Positions 46,193 to 56,052 of a stretch of DNA of 62,792 nucleotides are shown one piece after another. Source of the stretch: an uncultured Pelagibacteraceae bacterium. Its GTDB lineage: Bacteria; Pseudomonadota; Alphaproteobacteria; Pelagibacterales; AG-422-B15. The notes below the pieces were generated by a model. That model saw only the letters and a list, made by a program, of their open reading frames with translations. It made no database searches and was not told the DNA's origin. The stretch is from contig CACHAK010000009.1 of NCBI GenBank assembly GCA_902577765.1, forward strand, positions 1 through 62,792, written 5' to 3'. Position numbers and translations under genes: made by a program. Positions within the stretch are counted from its first letter, which is position 1. Every line of letters begins with the position of its first letter.

Positions 46193-47227
46193 ATGAAGAA
46201 GCTATCATACTCAAGTTCAGGCGTAAGCATAAATAAAGGAAATAAATTTGTATCTGAAATAAAAAATATAATTCGTAAAGACAAAAATCTTAAAAAATCC
46301 AATATTGGTGGTTTTTCTGGTCAATATATTCTTGATCCAAAAATAAAAAGACCAATTCTTGTCAGTGCAACCGATGGAGTTGGAACAAAAATTGAGATTG
46401 CCCGGATGATGAGAAACCATAAGACAATCGGCATTGACCTAGTCGCCATGTGCGTGAATGACTTAATAGTTGATCAGGCTAAACCTCTTTTTTTCTTAGA
46501 CTATATTTCAACTGGAAAATTAGACATATCTAAAGGTAAAGAAATTATAAAGGGTATTATTAAGGGATGTAAAATGTCTAATTGTTCACTGCTAGGTGGA
46601 GAAACAGCTGAACATCCAGAAGTTGATTCAAACGATAAGTATGATCTTGCTGGATTTTGTGTAGGAGTTAAGAGTGGAGTTGCCAAAGCAAGTCCAAAAT
46701 TAAAAGAAAATGATATCATTGTAGGAATTTCATCATCGGGTCTTCACTCTAATGGATATTCTCTTGTTAGAAAGATAATTAAAGAAAACAAAATAAAATT
46801 AAATAAGAAGATAGAAAAAAATAAAACCATTGGTGAACTGTTACTCAAGCCTACAGAGATATACGTAAGTCCAATACTTGAAATGTATACAAAAAAAATA
46901 ATAAAAACATGCGCTCATATTACTGGTGGAGGAATAACAGAAAATTTACCAAGGTCATTAAATAAAAATGTTTCTGCAAAAATAAATTTAGAAACCTTTA
47001 ATTTGCCAACAATATTTAAATGGATACAAAGTTTTGGGGTATCGCAAAATGAAATGTTAAAAACATTTAATTGCGGATATGGTATGATAGTAATCTTAGA
47101 TAGAACAAAGTTTAATCAATTTGAAAAATCAATTAAGAAACACAAGCTTAAATACAGAATAATTGGCAATTTAGTCAATTCAAAAAAAATAAATAAAAAA
47201 GTTAGTTATATTGGCAAATTAAATTAA
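46193..47227 (+). CDS. purM: Phosphoribosylformylglycinamidine cyclo-ligase
   Basis: 344 residues of the PurM/AIR synthetase family: LVSATDGVGTKIEIARMM, DLVAMCVNDLIVDQAKPLFFLDY, LLGGETAEHPEVDS, GISSSGLHSNGYSLVRKI and CAHITGGGITENLPR. It closes the imidazole ring in purine synthesis. The stop shares one base with the purN start. Confidence 0.97.
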   Translation: MKKLSYSSSGVSINKGNKFVSEIKNIIRKDKNLKKSNIGGFSGQYILDPKIKRPILVSATDGVGTKIEIARMMRNHKTIGIDLVAMCVNDLIVDQAKPLFFLDYISTGKLDISKGKEIIKGIIKGCKMSNCSLLGGETAEHPEVDSNDKYDLAGFCVGVKSGVAKASPKLKENDIIVGISSSGLHSNGYSLVRKIIKENKIKLNKKIEKNKTIGELLLKPTEIYVSPILEMYTKKIIKTCAHITGGGITENLPRSLNKNVSAKINLETFNLPTIFKWIQSFGVSQNEMLKTFNCGYGMIVILDRTKFNQFEKSIKKHKLKYRIIGNLVNSKKINKKVSYIGKLN

Positions 47228-47799
47228 TGATAAAGCATCCCATAGGTATCTTTATATCTGGACGTGGTTCAAATTTAAAATCGATTGTAGATGCATGTAA
47301 AGAACAAGAGTATCCAGCAGAAATAAAAGTTGTTTTTTCAAATAATAAGAATGCTCCCGGCTTAAGTTTTGCAAAAGAAAATAATTTAGAGGCAATAACA
47401 TTAGACTATCATAGTTTTAAAAATACTGAAGAATATGAAGAAAAGATTATCAGTCTATTGAAACCATATGACCTAGAACTAATTTGTTTAGCAGGATATA
47501 TGAAAATATTGTCAAAAAAATTAATTGATCATTATCCTAATAAAATCATAAACATTCATCCTTCATTGCTGCCAAAATACAAAGGACTTAATACTCACAG
47601 ACGTGTTCTAGAAAATAATGAAACTAAGACAGGTTGTACGGTGCACTATGTAAATCAGGAAATGGATGGAGGAGAAGTTATTTTACAGAGAGAAGTAGAT
47701 ATAAATACTGAGGATACTGAAAGTTCTATTGCTCGGAGGGTTTTAAAAGAAGAACATATAATTTACCCCGAAGCTATTAAGTTAGTGCTTACGAAATAA
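47227..47799 (+). CDS. purN: Phosphoribosylglycinamide formyltransferase
   Basis: 190 residues; folate-dependent [23 protein letters not shown] at the start, [12 protein letters not shown], then [20 protein letters not shown] with the catalytic His and the NIHPSLLP loop, and [19 protein letters not shown]. Length is standard. The 3' end overlaps the convergent ndk gene by 11 bp. Confidence 0.97.
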   Translation: MIKHPIGIFISGRGSNLKSIVDACKEQEYPAEIKVVFSNNKNAPGLSFAKENNLEAITLDYHSFKNTEEYEEKIISLLKPYDLELICLAGYMKILSKKLIDHYPNKIINIHPSLLPKYKGLNTHRRVLENNETKTGCTVHYVNQEMDGGEVILQREVDINTEDTESSIARRVLKEEHIIYPEAIKLVLTK

Positions 47800-48211
47800 T
47801 ATCCGCTTCGTCAAAAAAGTGATTTATTTCGATTTCAGCATTTTCAGGACTGTCTGATCCATGCACAGAATTTCTTTCTAGAGATAAAGCGAATTTTTTT
47901 CTAATCGTTCCCTCAGCAGCTTCTTCTGGATTAGTTGCCCCCATTATCTCTCTATTCCTTTGAACTGCATTTTCTCCTTCTAGGACCTGTACTACGATTG
48001 GTCCTGAGCACATAAAATCACACAAACTTTGGAAAAAAGGCTTGTCAGAATGTACCCCGTAAAAAGAGGCTGCTTTATTTTGGTCTAATAGAATCCTTTT
48101 AGACGCAACAATTCTTAGGCCAGCAGACTCTAGCATAGCGGTAATTTCGCCAATTTTATTTCGCTTAACCGCATCGGGTTTGATAATTGAAAAAGTTCTC
48201 TCTATTGCCAT
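47789..48211 (-). CDS. ndk: Nucleoside diphosphate kinase
   Basis: 140 residues: [15 protein letters not shown] at the start and the phospho-histidine in [19 protein letters not shown]. It equalises nucleoside triphosphate pools. It starts where pepA ends (1-bp overlap); the holC gene that often lies between pepA and ndk in alphaproteobacteria is absent here. Confidence 0.97.
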   Translation of the reverse strand: MAIERTFSIIKPDAVKRNKIGEITAMLESAGLRIVASKRILLDQNKAASFYGVHSDKPFFQSLCDFMCSGPIVVQVLEGENAVQRNREIMGATNPEEAAEGTIRKKFALSLERNSVHGSDSPENAEIEINHFFDEADIIS

Positions 48212-49728
48212 TATTTACCCTCATAGTATTTAGATACAAATCTATTTAAAAGCTTAACGCCAAAAGCTGTTGCACCCTTTGGCGAAGTTGGCAATGGTTG
48301 CTTAGTCCATGTAGTTCCAGCAATATCAAGGTGTGCCCATGGAACTTTATTAACAAATCTTTGTAAAAACTGTGCAGCGGTAATCGAACCAGGACCTCTA
48401 CCATTTGTAATGTTTTGCATATCTGCGATAGGGGAATTTAACATTTTGTCATACCTATCATTAAGAGGAAGACGCCATAATTTTTCTCCCTCAACATCTC
48501 CAGCGTCAGCTAATTGCTTACTTAATTTATCACTATTTGAGAAAAGGCCAGCGTATTCATCCCCTAAAGCTACAATAATTGCTCCAGTTAATGTTGCAAG
48601 GTCAACCATAAGCTCTGGCTTGTATTGCTCTTGCGTATACCAAAGTGCATCAGCGAGCACTAACCTACCCTCTGCATCTGTATTTAAAACTTCAATTGTT
48701 TGACCTGAATAAGATTTAACTACGTCACTCGGTCTTTGAGCCTTACTTCCAATATGGTTTTCAACCAATCCTACAACACCGATAACATTTGCCCTCGCTT
48801 TTCTTAGTGCTAAAGCCTTCATTAGTCCAATTACAACGCCTGAACCTCCCATATCATATTTCATTTCTTCCATGCCGTTAGACGGCTTTAATGACACACC
48901 TCCTGTGTCAAATGAAACACCCTTTCCAATAAACGCTATAGGTTTCTTTTTCTTATTTTTCGCCCCAGTCCATTTCATGAATACAAGCTGGGACTCATGA
49001 ATACTTCCCTGCCCTACTCCAAGTAAAGACCCCATGCCAAGTTTTTTCATATCTTTTTCACCAAGTACTTTTACATCAACGCCATATTCACTTAGAGATT
49101 TCGCATATTCCGCTATTTTGGGCGGAGTCATAACATTTGGCGGCTCAGTTACTAAATTTCTCGTAAGAGTCACTCCTTGATGAATTGCATTTATACTTTC
49201 ATAATTTTTTAAAAGTCTTGTATGTTGAGATGAGCAAATTTTAACTTTTTTCTTTTTATTTTTTACATTCTTTTTGTCGTCTTTTTTTGAAAAATACTTT
49301 GTAAAACTATATGACGCTAATGACATACCAAGTATCACTTCACTAATAGCATTTAAAGACCCAACTTTTGATGAAGATAATCCATCAGGATAAATAATAA
49401 CATTTGACTCTTTATAAAATTTTATTAGGGAAGTTAGATGACCGCCTAAAATCTGAAAATCTCTGATCTGATAATCCTTGTATTTTTTCAATTTAAAAAT
49501 ATAAATCTTTGATAGTTTTAAATTTAATGGCTGATGAATAATAGAATAATCAAAGTTTTTTGAGTTCCTCTCTTGAAATGATAAGTCAGATTTTATGATA
49601 TTAGATAAAAATCTCTTTGATAATTGGTCTAGTTTCTTTCCATGGCCAATAAGTCTACACTTATCGTCACAGAATATTACACCTACAGCATCTTTTTCTT
49701 GTCTTAAATTATTAAATTGAATGTCCAT
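48211..49728 (-). CDS. pepA: Leucyl aminopeptidase PepA
   Basis: 505 residues of M17 type. The metal and catalytic motifs are [29 protein letters not shown], and [14 protein letters not shown] with the conserved Arg; [15 protein letters not shown] is further C-terminal. The N-terminal domain is poorly conserved with a Lys-rich patch near residue 155. It trims peptides in the cytosol. Divergent from lptF by 40 bp, a typical pairing. Confidence 0.96.
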   Translation of the reverse strand: MDIQFNNLRQEKDAVGVIFCDDKCRLIGHGKKLDQLSKRFLSNIIKSDLSFQERNSKNFDYSIIHQPLNLKLSKIYIFKLKKYKDYQIRDFQILGGHLTSLIKFYKESNVIIYPDGLSSSKVGSLNAISEVILGMSLASYSFTKYFSKKDDKKNVKNKKKKVKICSSQHTRLLKNYESINAIHQGVTLTRNLVTEPPNVMTPPKIAEYAKSLSEYGVDVKVLGEKDMKKLGMGSLLGVGQGSIHESQLVFMKWTGAKNKKKKPIAFIGKGVSFDTGGVSLKPSNGMEEMKYDMGGSGVVIGLMKALALRKARANVIGVVGLVENHIGSKAQRPSDVVKSYSGQTIEVLNTDAEGRLVLADALWYTQEQYKPELMVDLATLTGAIIVALGDEYAGLFSNSDKLSKQLADAGDVEGEKLWRLPLNDRYDKMLNSPIADMQNITNGRGPGSITAAQFLQRFVNKVPWAHLDIAGTTWTKQPLPTSPKGATAFGVKLLNRFVSKYYEGK

Positions 49729-49768
49729 ACTTATATACCTTTAGCAAAATACTGATATAATTGAAAAA

Positions 49769-50887
49769 ATGTCAAGATTTACAACATATGCGATTAAGGA
49801 AATCACATCAAGTTTTTTATTCCTTGTGGTACTGTTAACAGGAATACTCTGGATGGGTCAAGGACTGAGACATATAGATCTGGTAACAGCTGAGAATGTA
49901 TCTCTTCTATCATATATCTCTTATGTGATTTTATTATTGCCTAAAATTACTCTGCTTACAGTCCCAATTTCTATATTTTTAGCTATTTTATTTAACGTTA
50001 ATAGACTAAAGAATGACAGCGAGTTAATAATATTTTGGGCCTCAGGAAAATCTGATAGTCAAATTTTATTAAAACCAGTCATAATTTTCACAGCTTTTGT
50101 ATGTCTTTTGATGCTTATAGTTAGTATTTTTCTTACCCCAATGTCGCTAAATGAAATTAGACATAAAATAATTGATATAAGATCGTCAGGAATACATACT
50201 TCCCTTCTTAAAGAGAAAAAATTTATATCGCCTGTAGATACTCTTACTATATTTTTGCAAGAAAGAGACGGAAATGAAATAAGTGGATTGCTAATTCATG
50301 ATCTGAAACAATCAAATAAACCTCAAACCTATATTGCTCAAAATGGAGTGATTATTAGTGATGAAAATAAAAAAATACTCAGGCTTTTTAATGGAAGTAT
50401 TCAGATTTTTGATAAAAGTCAGAATAAAATATCAGAAATAGCATTTGACACATACGATTTGGATTTAATGCCATACAACAAAGAGGAGAATAAACATATT
50501 TATTCTGATGAGCTTTTAACTTTTGATATTATCAGGAATCTTAAAGGAAAAGAAATAGTTGAATTTAATAAATATGAAAAAGAACAATTTGCAGAGCTTC
50601 ACAGTCGATTTATAAACCCAATTTATATTTTTTTCTTTGCTATACTTCCACTTTTAATAATTAGATACGCAAAACGACCTGATGAAAGCTGGTTGCTTTC
50701 AATAAGCTTGATATCGATAATTGCCTTTATTATTCAAATTGTGCAAATTACTCTTTCAAACATGCTTGTTGAATACAGCCAACTTGTTACTATTAATTAT
50801 ATTTTACCCATAGCAATATTTATTTTAGCGATATTATTTTTATCTCATGATAATTTCAAATTAGGAAAATTAAAAAATGCTAAGTAA
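49769..50887 (+). CDS. lptF: LPS export permease LptF
   Basis: 372 residues with three N-terminal and three C-terminal transmembrane helices around a periplasmic beta-jellyroll (about 130-270). LLPKITLLTVPISIFLAILFN is the typical LptF/G segment, and MSLNEIRHKIIDIRSS follows. It is one half of the LptB2FG transporter that lifts LPS from the inner membrane. The stop overlaps lptG by 11 bp. Confidence 0.93.
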   Translation: MSRFTTYAIKEITSSFLFLVVLLTGILWMGQGLRHIDLVTAENVSLLSYISYVILLLPKITLLTVPISIFLAILFNVNRLKNDSELIIFWASGKSDSQILLKPVIIFTAFVCLLMLIVSIFLTPMSLNEIRHKIIDIRSSGIHTSLLKEKKFISPVDTLTIFLQERDGNEISGLLIHDLKQSNKPQTYIAQNGVIISDENKKILRLFNGSIQIFDKSQNKISEIAFDTYDLDLMPYNKEENKHIYSDELLTFDIIRNLKGKEIVEFNKYEKEQFAELHSRFINPIYIFFFAILPLLIIRYAKRPDESWLLSISLISIIAFIIQIVQITLSNMLVEYSQLVTINYILPIAIFILAILFLSHDNFKLGKLKNAK

Positions 50888-51983
50888 GATAAATTTATAT
50901 ATATTTTATCGTTTCCTTTACAGCTTTTTGATTACTTTTACAATTCTCGCTATTATAATTTTTGTTGGGGATTTTGTTGAACAATTCAGAAAATCTGCAG
51001 GAAAAAATGTACCGATCGAAATTATCTTTCAACTCGCAGCGCTCAATTTTCCGAGCTTAATAACTTCAACTCTTCCTATCACAGCTTTTCTAGCATCTAT
51101 TATGGCGCATTTGATATTAATAAGAAACTCGGAGAGTATTATAATTAATGCATTAGGCTATTCATTATTGAAATCGACATTGCCTGCCATTTTATTGTAT
51201 CTCTTCATAAGCTTAATGTTTATTACAGTTGCAAATCCACTTATCGCCGTTTTTGATAAACAGTATAGTGAATTAGAGTATAAATACATTGATCGCGTAG
51301 ATAAATTTGCATCAATTACAAAAAATGGTCTTTGGCTTAAACAAGAAAATGAAGAATCAAATCTATCAAGTGTTCTTTATGCGCAAAAAATTCAAAACAA
51401 AGGTAAAAACTTACTTAATTTCATGGTACTGGAGTATGATAGTAATGGAGCATTCCAAGGAAGATTAGACGGAGAATTTGCATCGTTGAACAGTGGATAC
51501 TGGGAAATGTTGAACACTCAAATTTCACCCAAATACGGTGAAACAGACTTTAAGGAGAGAATACTTTATAAAACAAACATTAAGTTAGACGATATTACAG
51601 ACAGTCTATCTTCACCTTCCAGTATTTCAATATATCGATTACTTACCTTTATTTCTTTTCTTGAAGGACTAGGTTATTCAGCGATTGATTTTAAAATGCA
51701 TTTATATGATTTAGTATTTCTTCCATTATTTATAGTCTCAATGGTTTTACTGGCGTCATCTATTGTAATAAATCTCAAACAAAACGATAAATTTACTCGG
51801 GTGATAGTTTATTCATTTATTATGATATTTATAATATACTTTATTTCTAATTTGCTTGATGCATTAGGGTCAACTTCGCAATTGCACCCTTTAATCTCTA
51901 AACTTTTAATGCCTCTAATAGTTTTAGTTATTTGTGGAGTTACTTTTCAAATAAATGAATTAAAAAGAAAAAAAATATTATGA
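50877..51983 (+). CDS. lptG: LPS export permease LptG
   Basis: 368 residues, same architecture as LptF: N-terminal YRFLYSFLITFTILAIIIFVG, LNFPSLITSTLPITAFLASI, a periplasmic domain (about 130-260), then three C-terminal helices from FLPLFIVSMVLLASSIVI. The stop overlaps the lptD start by 4 bp. Confidence 0.93.
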   Translation: MLSKINLYIFYRFLYSFLITFTILAIIIFVGDFVEQFRKSAGKNVPIEIIFQLAALNFPSLITSTLPITAFLASIMAHLILIRNSESIIINALGYSLLKSTLPAILLYLFISLMFITVANPLIAVFDKQYSELEYKYIDRVDKFASITKNGLWLKQENEESNLSSVLYAQKIQNKGKNLLNFMVLEYDSNGAFQGRLDGEFASLNSGYWEMLNTQISPKYGETDFKERILYKTNIKLDDITDSLSSPSSISIYRLLTFISFLEGLGYSAIDFKMHLYDLVFLPLFIVSMVLLASSIVINLKQNDKFTRVIVYSFIMIFIIYFISNLLDALGSTSQLHPLISKLLMPLIVLVICGVTFQINELKRKKIL

Positions 51984-54070
51984 TACAACTTTTAAAGCTT
52001 AAAAGTATTTATTTTATTTTTTATACTTTTATTGTTATCACTCTTTTATCAAATAACAAAATTCAAGCAGATCAACAAATCAAAATAATTGCAGATCAAA
52101 TTAGAACAAGTGAAAATGGAGACTTCATAGAAGCAAAAGGAAATGCAGTAGCCATCAATGAATTCGATGAAAGGCTTAGCACCGATAAAATGACATATAA
52201 TAAATCTTCAAAAGAAATAAATGCTACTGGCAACGTAATATTTAATGATTTAGAAAAAAATACCTTCTTTATGGATAGAATTGTTTCCAAAAATGACATG
52301 GAATATTTAGAGGGTAGTGAAGTTAAGGCAAGACTAAAAGATGACTCTCGCATAGTAGGTTCAAATATAATTAGAAGTGATGGTATAAGTATATTGCAAA
52401 ATGCTGAATATACTCCCTGTAAAGAAGAAGAATATTTGATAAAAAATTGTCCTGGATGGAAATTAAAATCTAGTAAAATTTTTCATGACACTAAGACAAA
52501 AACAATCCATTATGATCATGCTCGAATACATTTATTTAACTTGCCAGTTATTTATCTTCCCTACTTTTCACATCCAGACCCATCTGTAAATAAGAGATCA
52601 GGTTTACTTATGCCTACTATTGAAACCGATAATCAATTAGGAGATATTTTCTCTATTCCAATTTTTTATAATATTGCAAATAATCAAGACATTACTTTTA
52701 CACCAACTTATCAATCAAATAGTAATAACTTTTACACAATTAATTACAGGAATTTAAATAATAGTGGTTATTTTAATATTGATGCTAGCATAAATGATAA
52801 TGATGATAAGAAAGGGACAAAAAATCACTTATTTTTTGAAGGAGATATAAATAATCCGTTCGGTAGCTTAGAGGCATTTTTACAAACTAGTAATAATGAT
52901 ACTTATATGCGTAAAAATAAAATAAATAAATTTACTGTTTTAAGGTCAGGAATTGATTTTGAAAGATCGACAGACAATGATTACTTATCTCTTCAGGCTA
53001 TTGGCTATAAACACCTAACTGTTCAAAATGCTGAGCAGTGGGAGTATGTCTACCCTAAAGTTACATATAATATTAATAATATTGACAATAATTTAATAGA
53101 TGGCTCAATTTCATTGAATAATGAGCTTCTTATTAAAAGTTTTCAAGACGATAAAACCTCTTTACTTTCAAGCCAAATAAATTGGAGAAATAATACAATT
53201 GATAAAAAATTTGGTTTAGCGGCTAATAATATTGCAAATTTAAGAATTGTTTCGGTTTCAGTTGATAATAAAAATTCTCCTGACTCAGACAATATACGCT
53301 TTTATCCTCAATTAAGCTCAAAAATTACTTACCCATTGATGAAGTCAACAGATAATACTAATCAAACGTTATCGCCTATAATTATGCCTATAATTACGCC
53401 TTATAATAACTATACTTCTGCACAATCCATTACGAGTAGCAACATTTTCTCTGAAAATAGAGCGTCATCAATTACTGAATGGGAAAGCGGGCCAAGAATA
53501 AATTATGGTGTCGAATGGTTTATGGATACTAATAATGGACAAAATATAAAAGTGACAATTGGTCAAAATTACAGGATAAACAAAAATGATAATGACAATA
53601 CTAAGGAACTTTCAGATTATTATCTCTCTTCAAATCTTTCAATAAACTCAGACAACTATATGAATAATTCACTTGTAATAGACAGAAATGACATTGATAT
53701 AAAAACTATTAACATGAGTACTTATAACAAGTTTTTTGATATGAAAATTGCAATGGATTACGACTACAGCTCTGGTAAGTATACTGCACCCAACGAACAA
53801 CTCGCAATAGGTGCAGAATATAATTTTAAAGAAAATTTTTTCTTTAAATTTACTGGATCCAAAAACTTGGATACAAATAAAAATATTGGATACCAGTATG
53901 GACTTCTGTATGAAAATGATTGCCTTGGAATAGATTTTAACTATTTCAGGGATCTGACCAAAGACAGAGACATAGCTGAAAGTGATGGTTATAGCTTTAC
54001 GATAGTTTTAAAGCCTTTCGGCTCAACTAAAAATTATGGAAAAAATAAAGTATTCGGACCCAAAATTTAA
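51980..54070 (+). CDS. lptD: LPS assembly outer membrane protein LptD
   Basis: 696 residues: signal peptide, LptA-like jellyroll (QIKIIADQIRTSENGDFIEA; GNAVAINEFDERLSTDKMTYN), then the barrel with the diagnostic NCPGWKLKSSKIFHDTKTKT and LFNLPVIYLPYFSHPDPSVN. C-terminal NDCLGIDFNYFRD has one cysteine that may pair with those at TPCKEEEYLIKNC. The barrel is short and very Asn-rich, like its neighbours. It inserts LPS into the outer leaflet with LptE. Confidence 0.93.
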   Translation: MIQLLKLKSIYFIFYTFIVITLLSNNKIQADQQIKIIADQIRTSENGDFIEAKGNAVAINEFDERLSTDKMTYNKSSKEINATGNVIFNDLEKNTFFMDRIVSKNDMEYLEGSEVKARLKDDSRIVGSNIIRSDGISILQNAEYTPCKEEEYLIKNCPGWKLKSSKIFHDTKTKTIHYDHARIHLFNLPVIYLPYFSHPDPSVNKRSGLLMPTIETDNQLGDIFSIPIFYNIANNQDITFTPTYQSNSNNFYTINYRNLNNSGYFNIDASINDNDDKKGTKNHLFFEGDINNPFGSLEAFLQTSNNDTYMRKNKINKFTVLRSGIDFERSTDNDYLSLQAIGYKHLTVQNAEQWEYVYPKVTYNINNIDNNLIDGSISLNNELLIKSFQDDKTSLLSSQINWRNNTIDKKFGLAANNIANLRIVSVSVDNKNSPDSDNIRFYPQLSSKITYPLMKSTDNTNQTLSPIIMPIITPYNNYTSAQSITSSNIFSENRASSITEWESGPRINYGVEWFMDTNNGQNIKVTIGQNYRINKNDNDNTKELSDYYLSSNLSINSDNYMNNSLVIDRNDIDIKTINMSTYNKFFDMKIAMDYDYSSGKYTAPNEQLAIGAEYNFKENFFFKFTGSKNLDTNKNIGYQYGLLYENDCLGIDFNYFRDLTKDRDIAESDGYSFTIVLKPFGSTKNYGKNKVFGPKI

Positions 54071-54081
54071 ATTTTTATTAA

Positions 54082-54693
54082 ATGAAGATTTTATATAAGA
54101 TAATTCTAATTTATTTATTTGCTCTCAACTATTCTTCATTATCATTCTCGAAGCAATTAGACGATCATAAAATTGTCATTTTAGTTAATGACGAAATTAT
54201 TACTTCATATGAGATTGTGCAAAGAATGAAAATGAAATCTATAATCGAAGGAATTGAGATTACTCAAGAAAATCAAATAGTAATCCAAAAGAGAACAGAA
54301 GAAGAATTAATTCACGAAAAACTTAAGTATCAAAAATCATATGAATACGAAATAAAAGTTAATCAAGAAGAATATATCAAATATGAAACTGAGTTTCTTC
54401 AAAAAAGAAATATAGAAAAATCATTACTTCTCTCTGTTTTCAAAGAAAATAAAATAAACTATTTAGAGTTCAAAAATTATTTAATTACAGAGTATGCTTG
54501 GTTTAAGTTATTAGGAAACCTTTATTATAGATTATCTTCGGCAAGTGACCTTGAAATTAAAGAAATTATTAAAAAAAATCCAAATGTTTCGGATGAGCAA
54601 GCAAAAGACTTTGTTATACAAAGACAGATTGATCTCAAAGGAAATAAACTATTAAGAGATATGGTGAATGAAGCAACAATTGAGTATCGATAG
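54082..54693 (+). CDS. SurA-like chaperone without parvulin domains
   Basis: 203 residues with a signal peptide (about 1-24) and a SurA N-terminal domain: KIVILVNDEIITSYEIVQRM, then EEELIHEKLKYQKSYEYEIK and a helical ISxxE-like region. No PPIase (parvulin) domain follows: after the SurA_N segment come only about 40 residues of helix before the stop, against roughly 428 residues in E. coli SurA with two parvulin units. The place between lptD and rsmA is the usual surA position, so I call it a reduced SurA. It overlaps rsmA by 26 bp. Confidence 0.75.
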   Translation: MKILYKIILIYLFALNYSSLSFSKQLDDHKIVILVNDEIITSYEIVQRMKMKSIIEGIEITQENQIVIQKRTEEELIHEKLKYQKSYEYEIKVNQEEYIKYETEFLQKRNIEKSLLLSVFKENKINYLEFKNYLITEYAWFKLLGNLYYRLSSASDLEIKEIIKKNPNVSDEQAKDFVIQRQIDLKGNKLLRDMVNEATIEYR

Positions 54694-55465
54694 AGTCAAG
54701 AGTCGACCAAAACGCTCACTAGGGCAAAATTTTTTAAATGATGACAATTTCCTTAGGCTATTAAGCAAAAATATAACAACAAATAACGATACAACAATAA
54801 TAGAAATTGGCCCTGGAAAAGGTGCTTTAACAAACTATTTAATAAAAAAAAAATTCAAATATTTATATTTAATTGAAAAAGATTATCATCTTTCAGTTCA
54901 ATTAAATAATAATTATAAAAAATTTGATAATATTAAAATCATTAATCATGATGCCTTAAGCTACGATTTTAGAAATTTTTATAAACATAACGATGTCTTA
55001 ATTCTTGGTAATCTTCCATTTAATATTTCTACACAACTACTTTTTAAGTGGCTTTGCGAAAAAAAATGGCCACCTTTTTATAGAAAAATGATTTTAATGT
55101 TTCAAAAAGAAGTGGCTGAGAGAATTATTTCCAATCACAATAAAAAGAATTACGGCCGCATATCTGTTGCATCTCAAGCAAGATGTAAAATTAGAAAAAT
55201 TATCACCGCCCCTTCTAAAGTTTTTTTTCCAAAGCCAAAGGTTGATGGAGTTGTTTTGGAGTTTATTCCATCGATAAAGTATAAGGATCTTGATTTTGAA
55301 AGTTTACTTATTCTTCTAAAAAAATCATTTTCACAAAGAAGAAAAAAAATTAAAAATAATTTAAAAAATCACGTTGAATTACTTGAAAAACTTAACATTA
55401 ATCTAGATTTTAGGGCTGAAAATATATCCGTTGAAGAATATTGCAAAATAGCAAAAATGCTCTAA
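54668..55465 (+). CDS. rsmA: 16S rRNA adenine dimethyltransferase RsmA (KsgA)
   Basis: 265 residues. SLGQNFLND, IIEIGPGKGALTNYLI (SAM motif I), ILGNLPFNISTQLL (the NLPF/Y catalytic motif) and PKPKVDGVVLEF are all KsgA marks. It dimethylates two adjacent adenines near the 3' end of 16S rRNA. The pdxA gene that usually sits between surA and rsmA is missing. The 3' end overlaps gmk by 4 bp. Confidence 0.95.
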   Translation: MKQQLSIDRVKSRPKRSLGQNFLNDDNFLRLLSKNITTNNDTTIIEIGPGKGALTNYLIKKKFKYLYLIEKDYHLSVQLNNNYKKFDNIKIINHDALSYDFRNFYKHNDVLILGNLPFNISTQLLFKWLCEKKWPPFYRKMILMFQKEVAERIISNHNKKNYGRISVASQARCKIRKIITAPSKVFFPKPKVDGVVLEFIPSIKYKDLDFESLLILLKKSFSQRRKKIKNNLKNHVELLEKLNINLDFRAENISVEEYCKIAKML

Positions 55466-56052
55466 TAATTTTTTCTTTTTTTTTGAATTATTGATTTTAT
55501 TTGTCTTACGCAATCATCAAAATTGTCATTTAAAACTACAAAATCATACTCATCTTTGTGACTCATTTCTAATTCATATTTTTGCATTCTGTCTTCAATA
55601 TCTTTTTCATTGCCACCGGATGCTTTTGTTCTCAGTTTAAGCCTCTCATAAATAGCTTGTTTTGTGGGTGGGACAATAAATATTGACAATATATTTGTAA
55701 AATCTGATCGTTTTAATTGTTGAGCACCTTGCCAATCAATGTCAAATAATACATCTCTTCCTTCATTAAAATACTTAGATATAGTTTCTTTCTGTGATCC
55801 ATAATAGTTATTAAAAACTTTTGCATATTCAATGTATAAATCATTCTTAATCCTTTTTTCAAATTCTGCTAAATTAATGAAATTGTAATCTTTGCCATCA
55901 ATTTCATTATTTCTAGGAGCTCTAGTTGTATCAGAAATGGAAATACTTATCCCATCATCATCTTGTAATATTTTTTGACAAACCGATGTCTTTCCAGCTC
56001 CTGATGGTGAGGAAACAATAATTAATAATTGATTTGATTTATTCTGAGTCAT
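55462..56052 (-). CDS. gmk: Guanylate kinase
   Basis: 196 residues: IVSSPSGAGKTSVCQKIL (P-loop), SISDTTRAPRNNEIDGKDYNF, FDIDWQGAQQLKR and SIFIVPP. It phosphorylates GMP to GDP. The start lies 14 bp inside the end of fabF, so both are translated from the fab transcript. The mltG and yicC genes often found between fabF and gmk are not here. Confidence 0.96.
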   Translation of the reverse strand: MTQNKSNQLLIIVSSPSGAGKTSVCQKILQDDDGISISISDTTRAPRNNEIDGKDYNFINLAEFEKRIKNDLYIEYAKVFNNYYGSQKETISKYFNEGRDVLFDIDWQGAQQLKRSDFTNILSIFIVPPTKQAIYERLKLRTKASGGNEKDIEDRMQKYELEMSHKDEYDFVVLNDNFDDCVRQIKSIIQKKRKNY

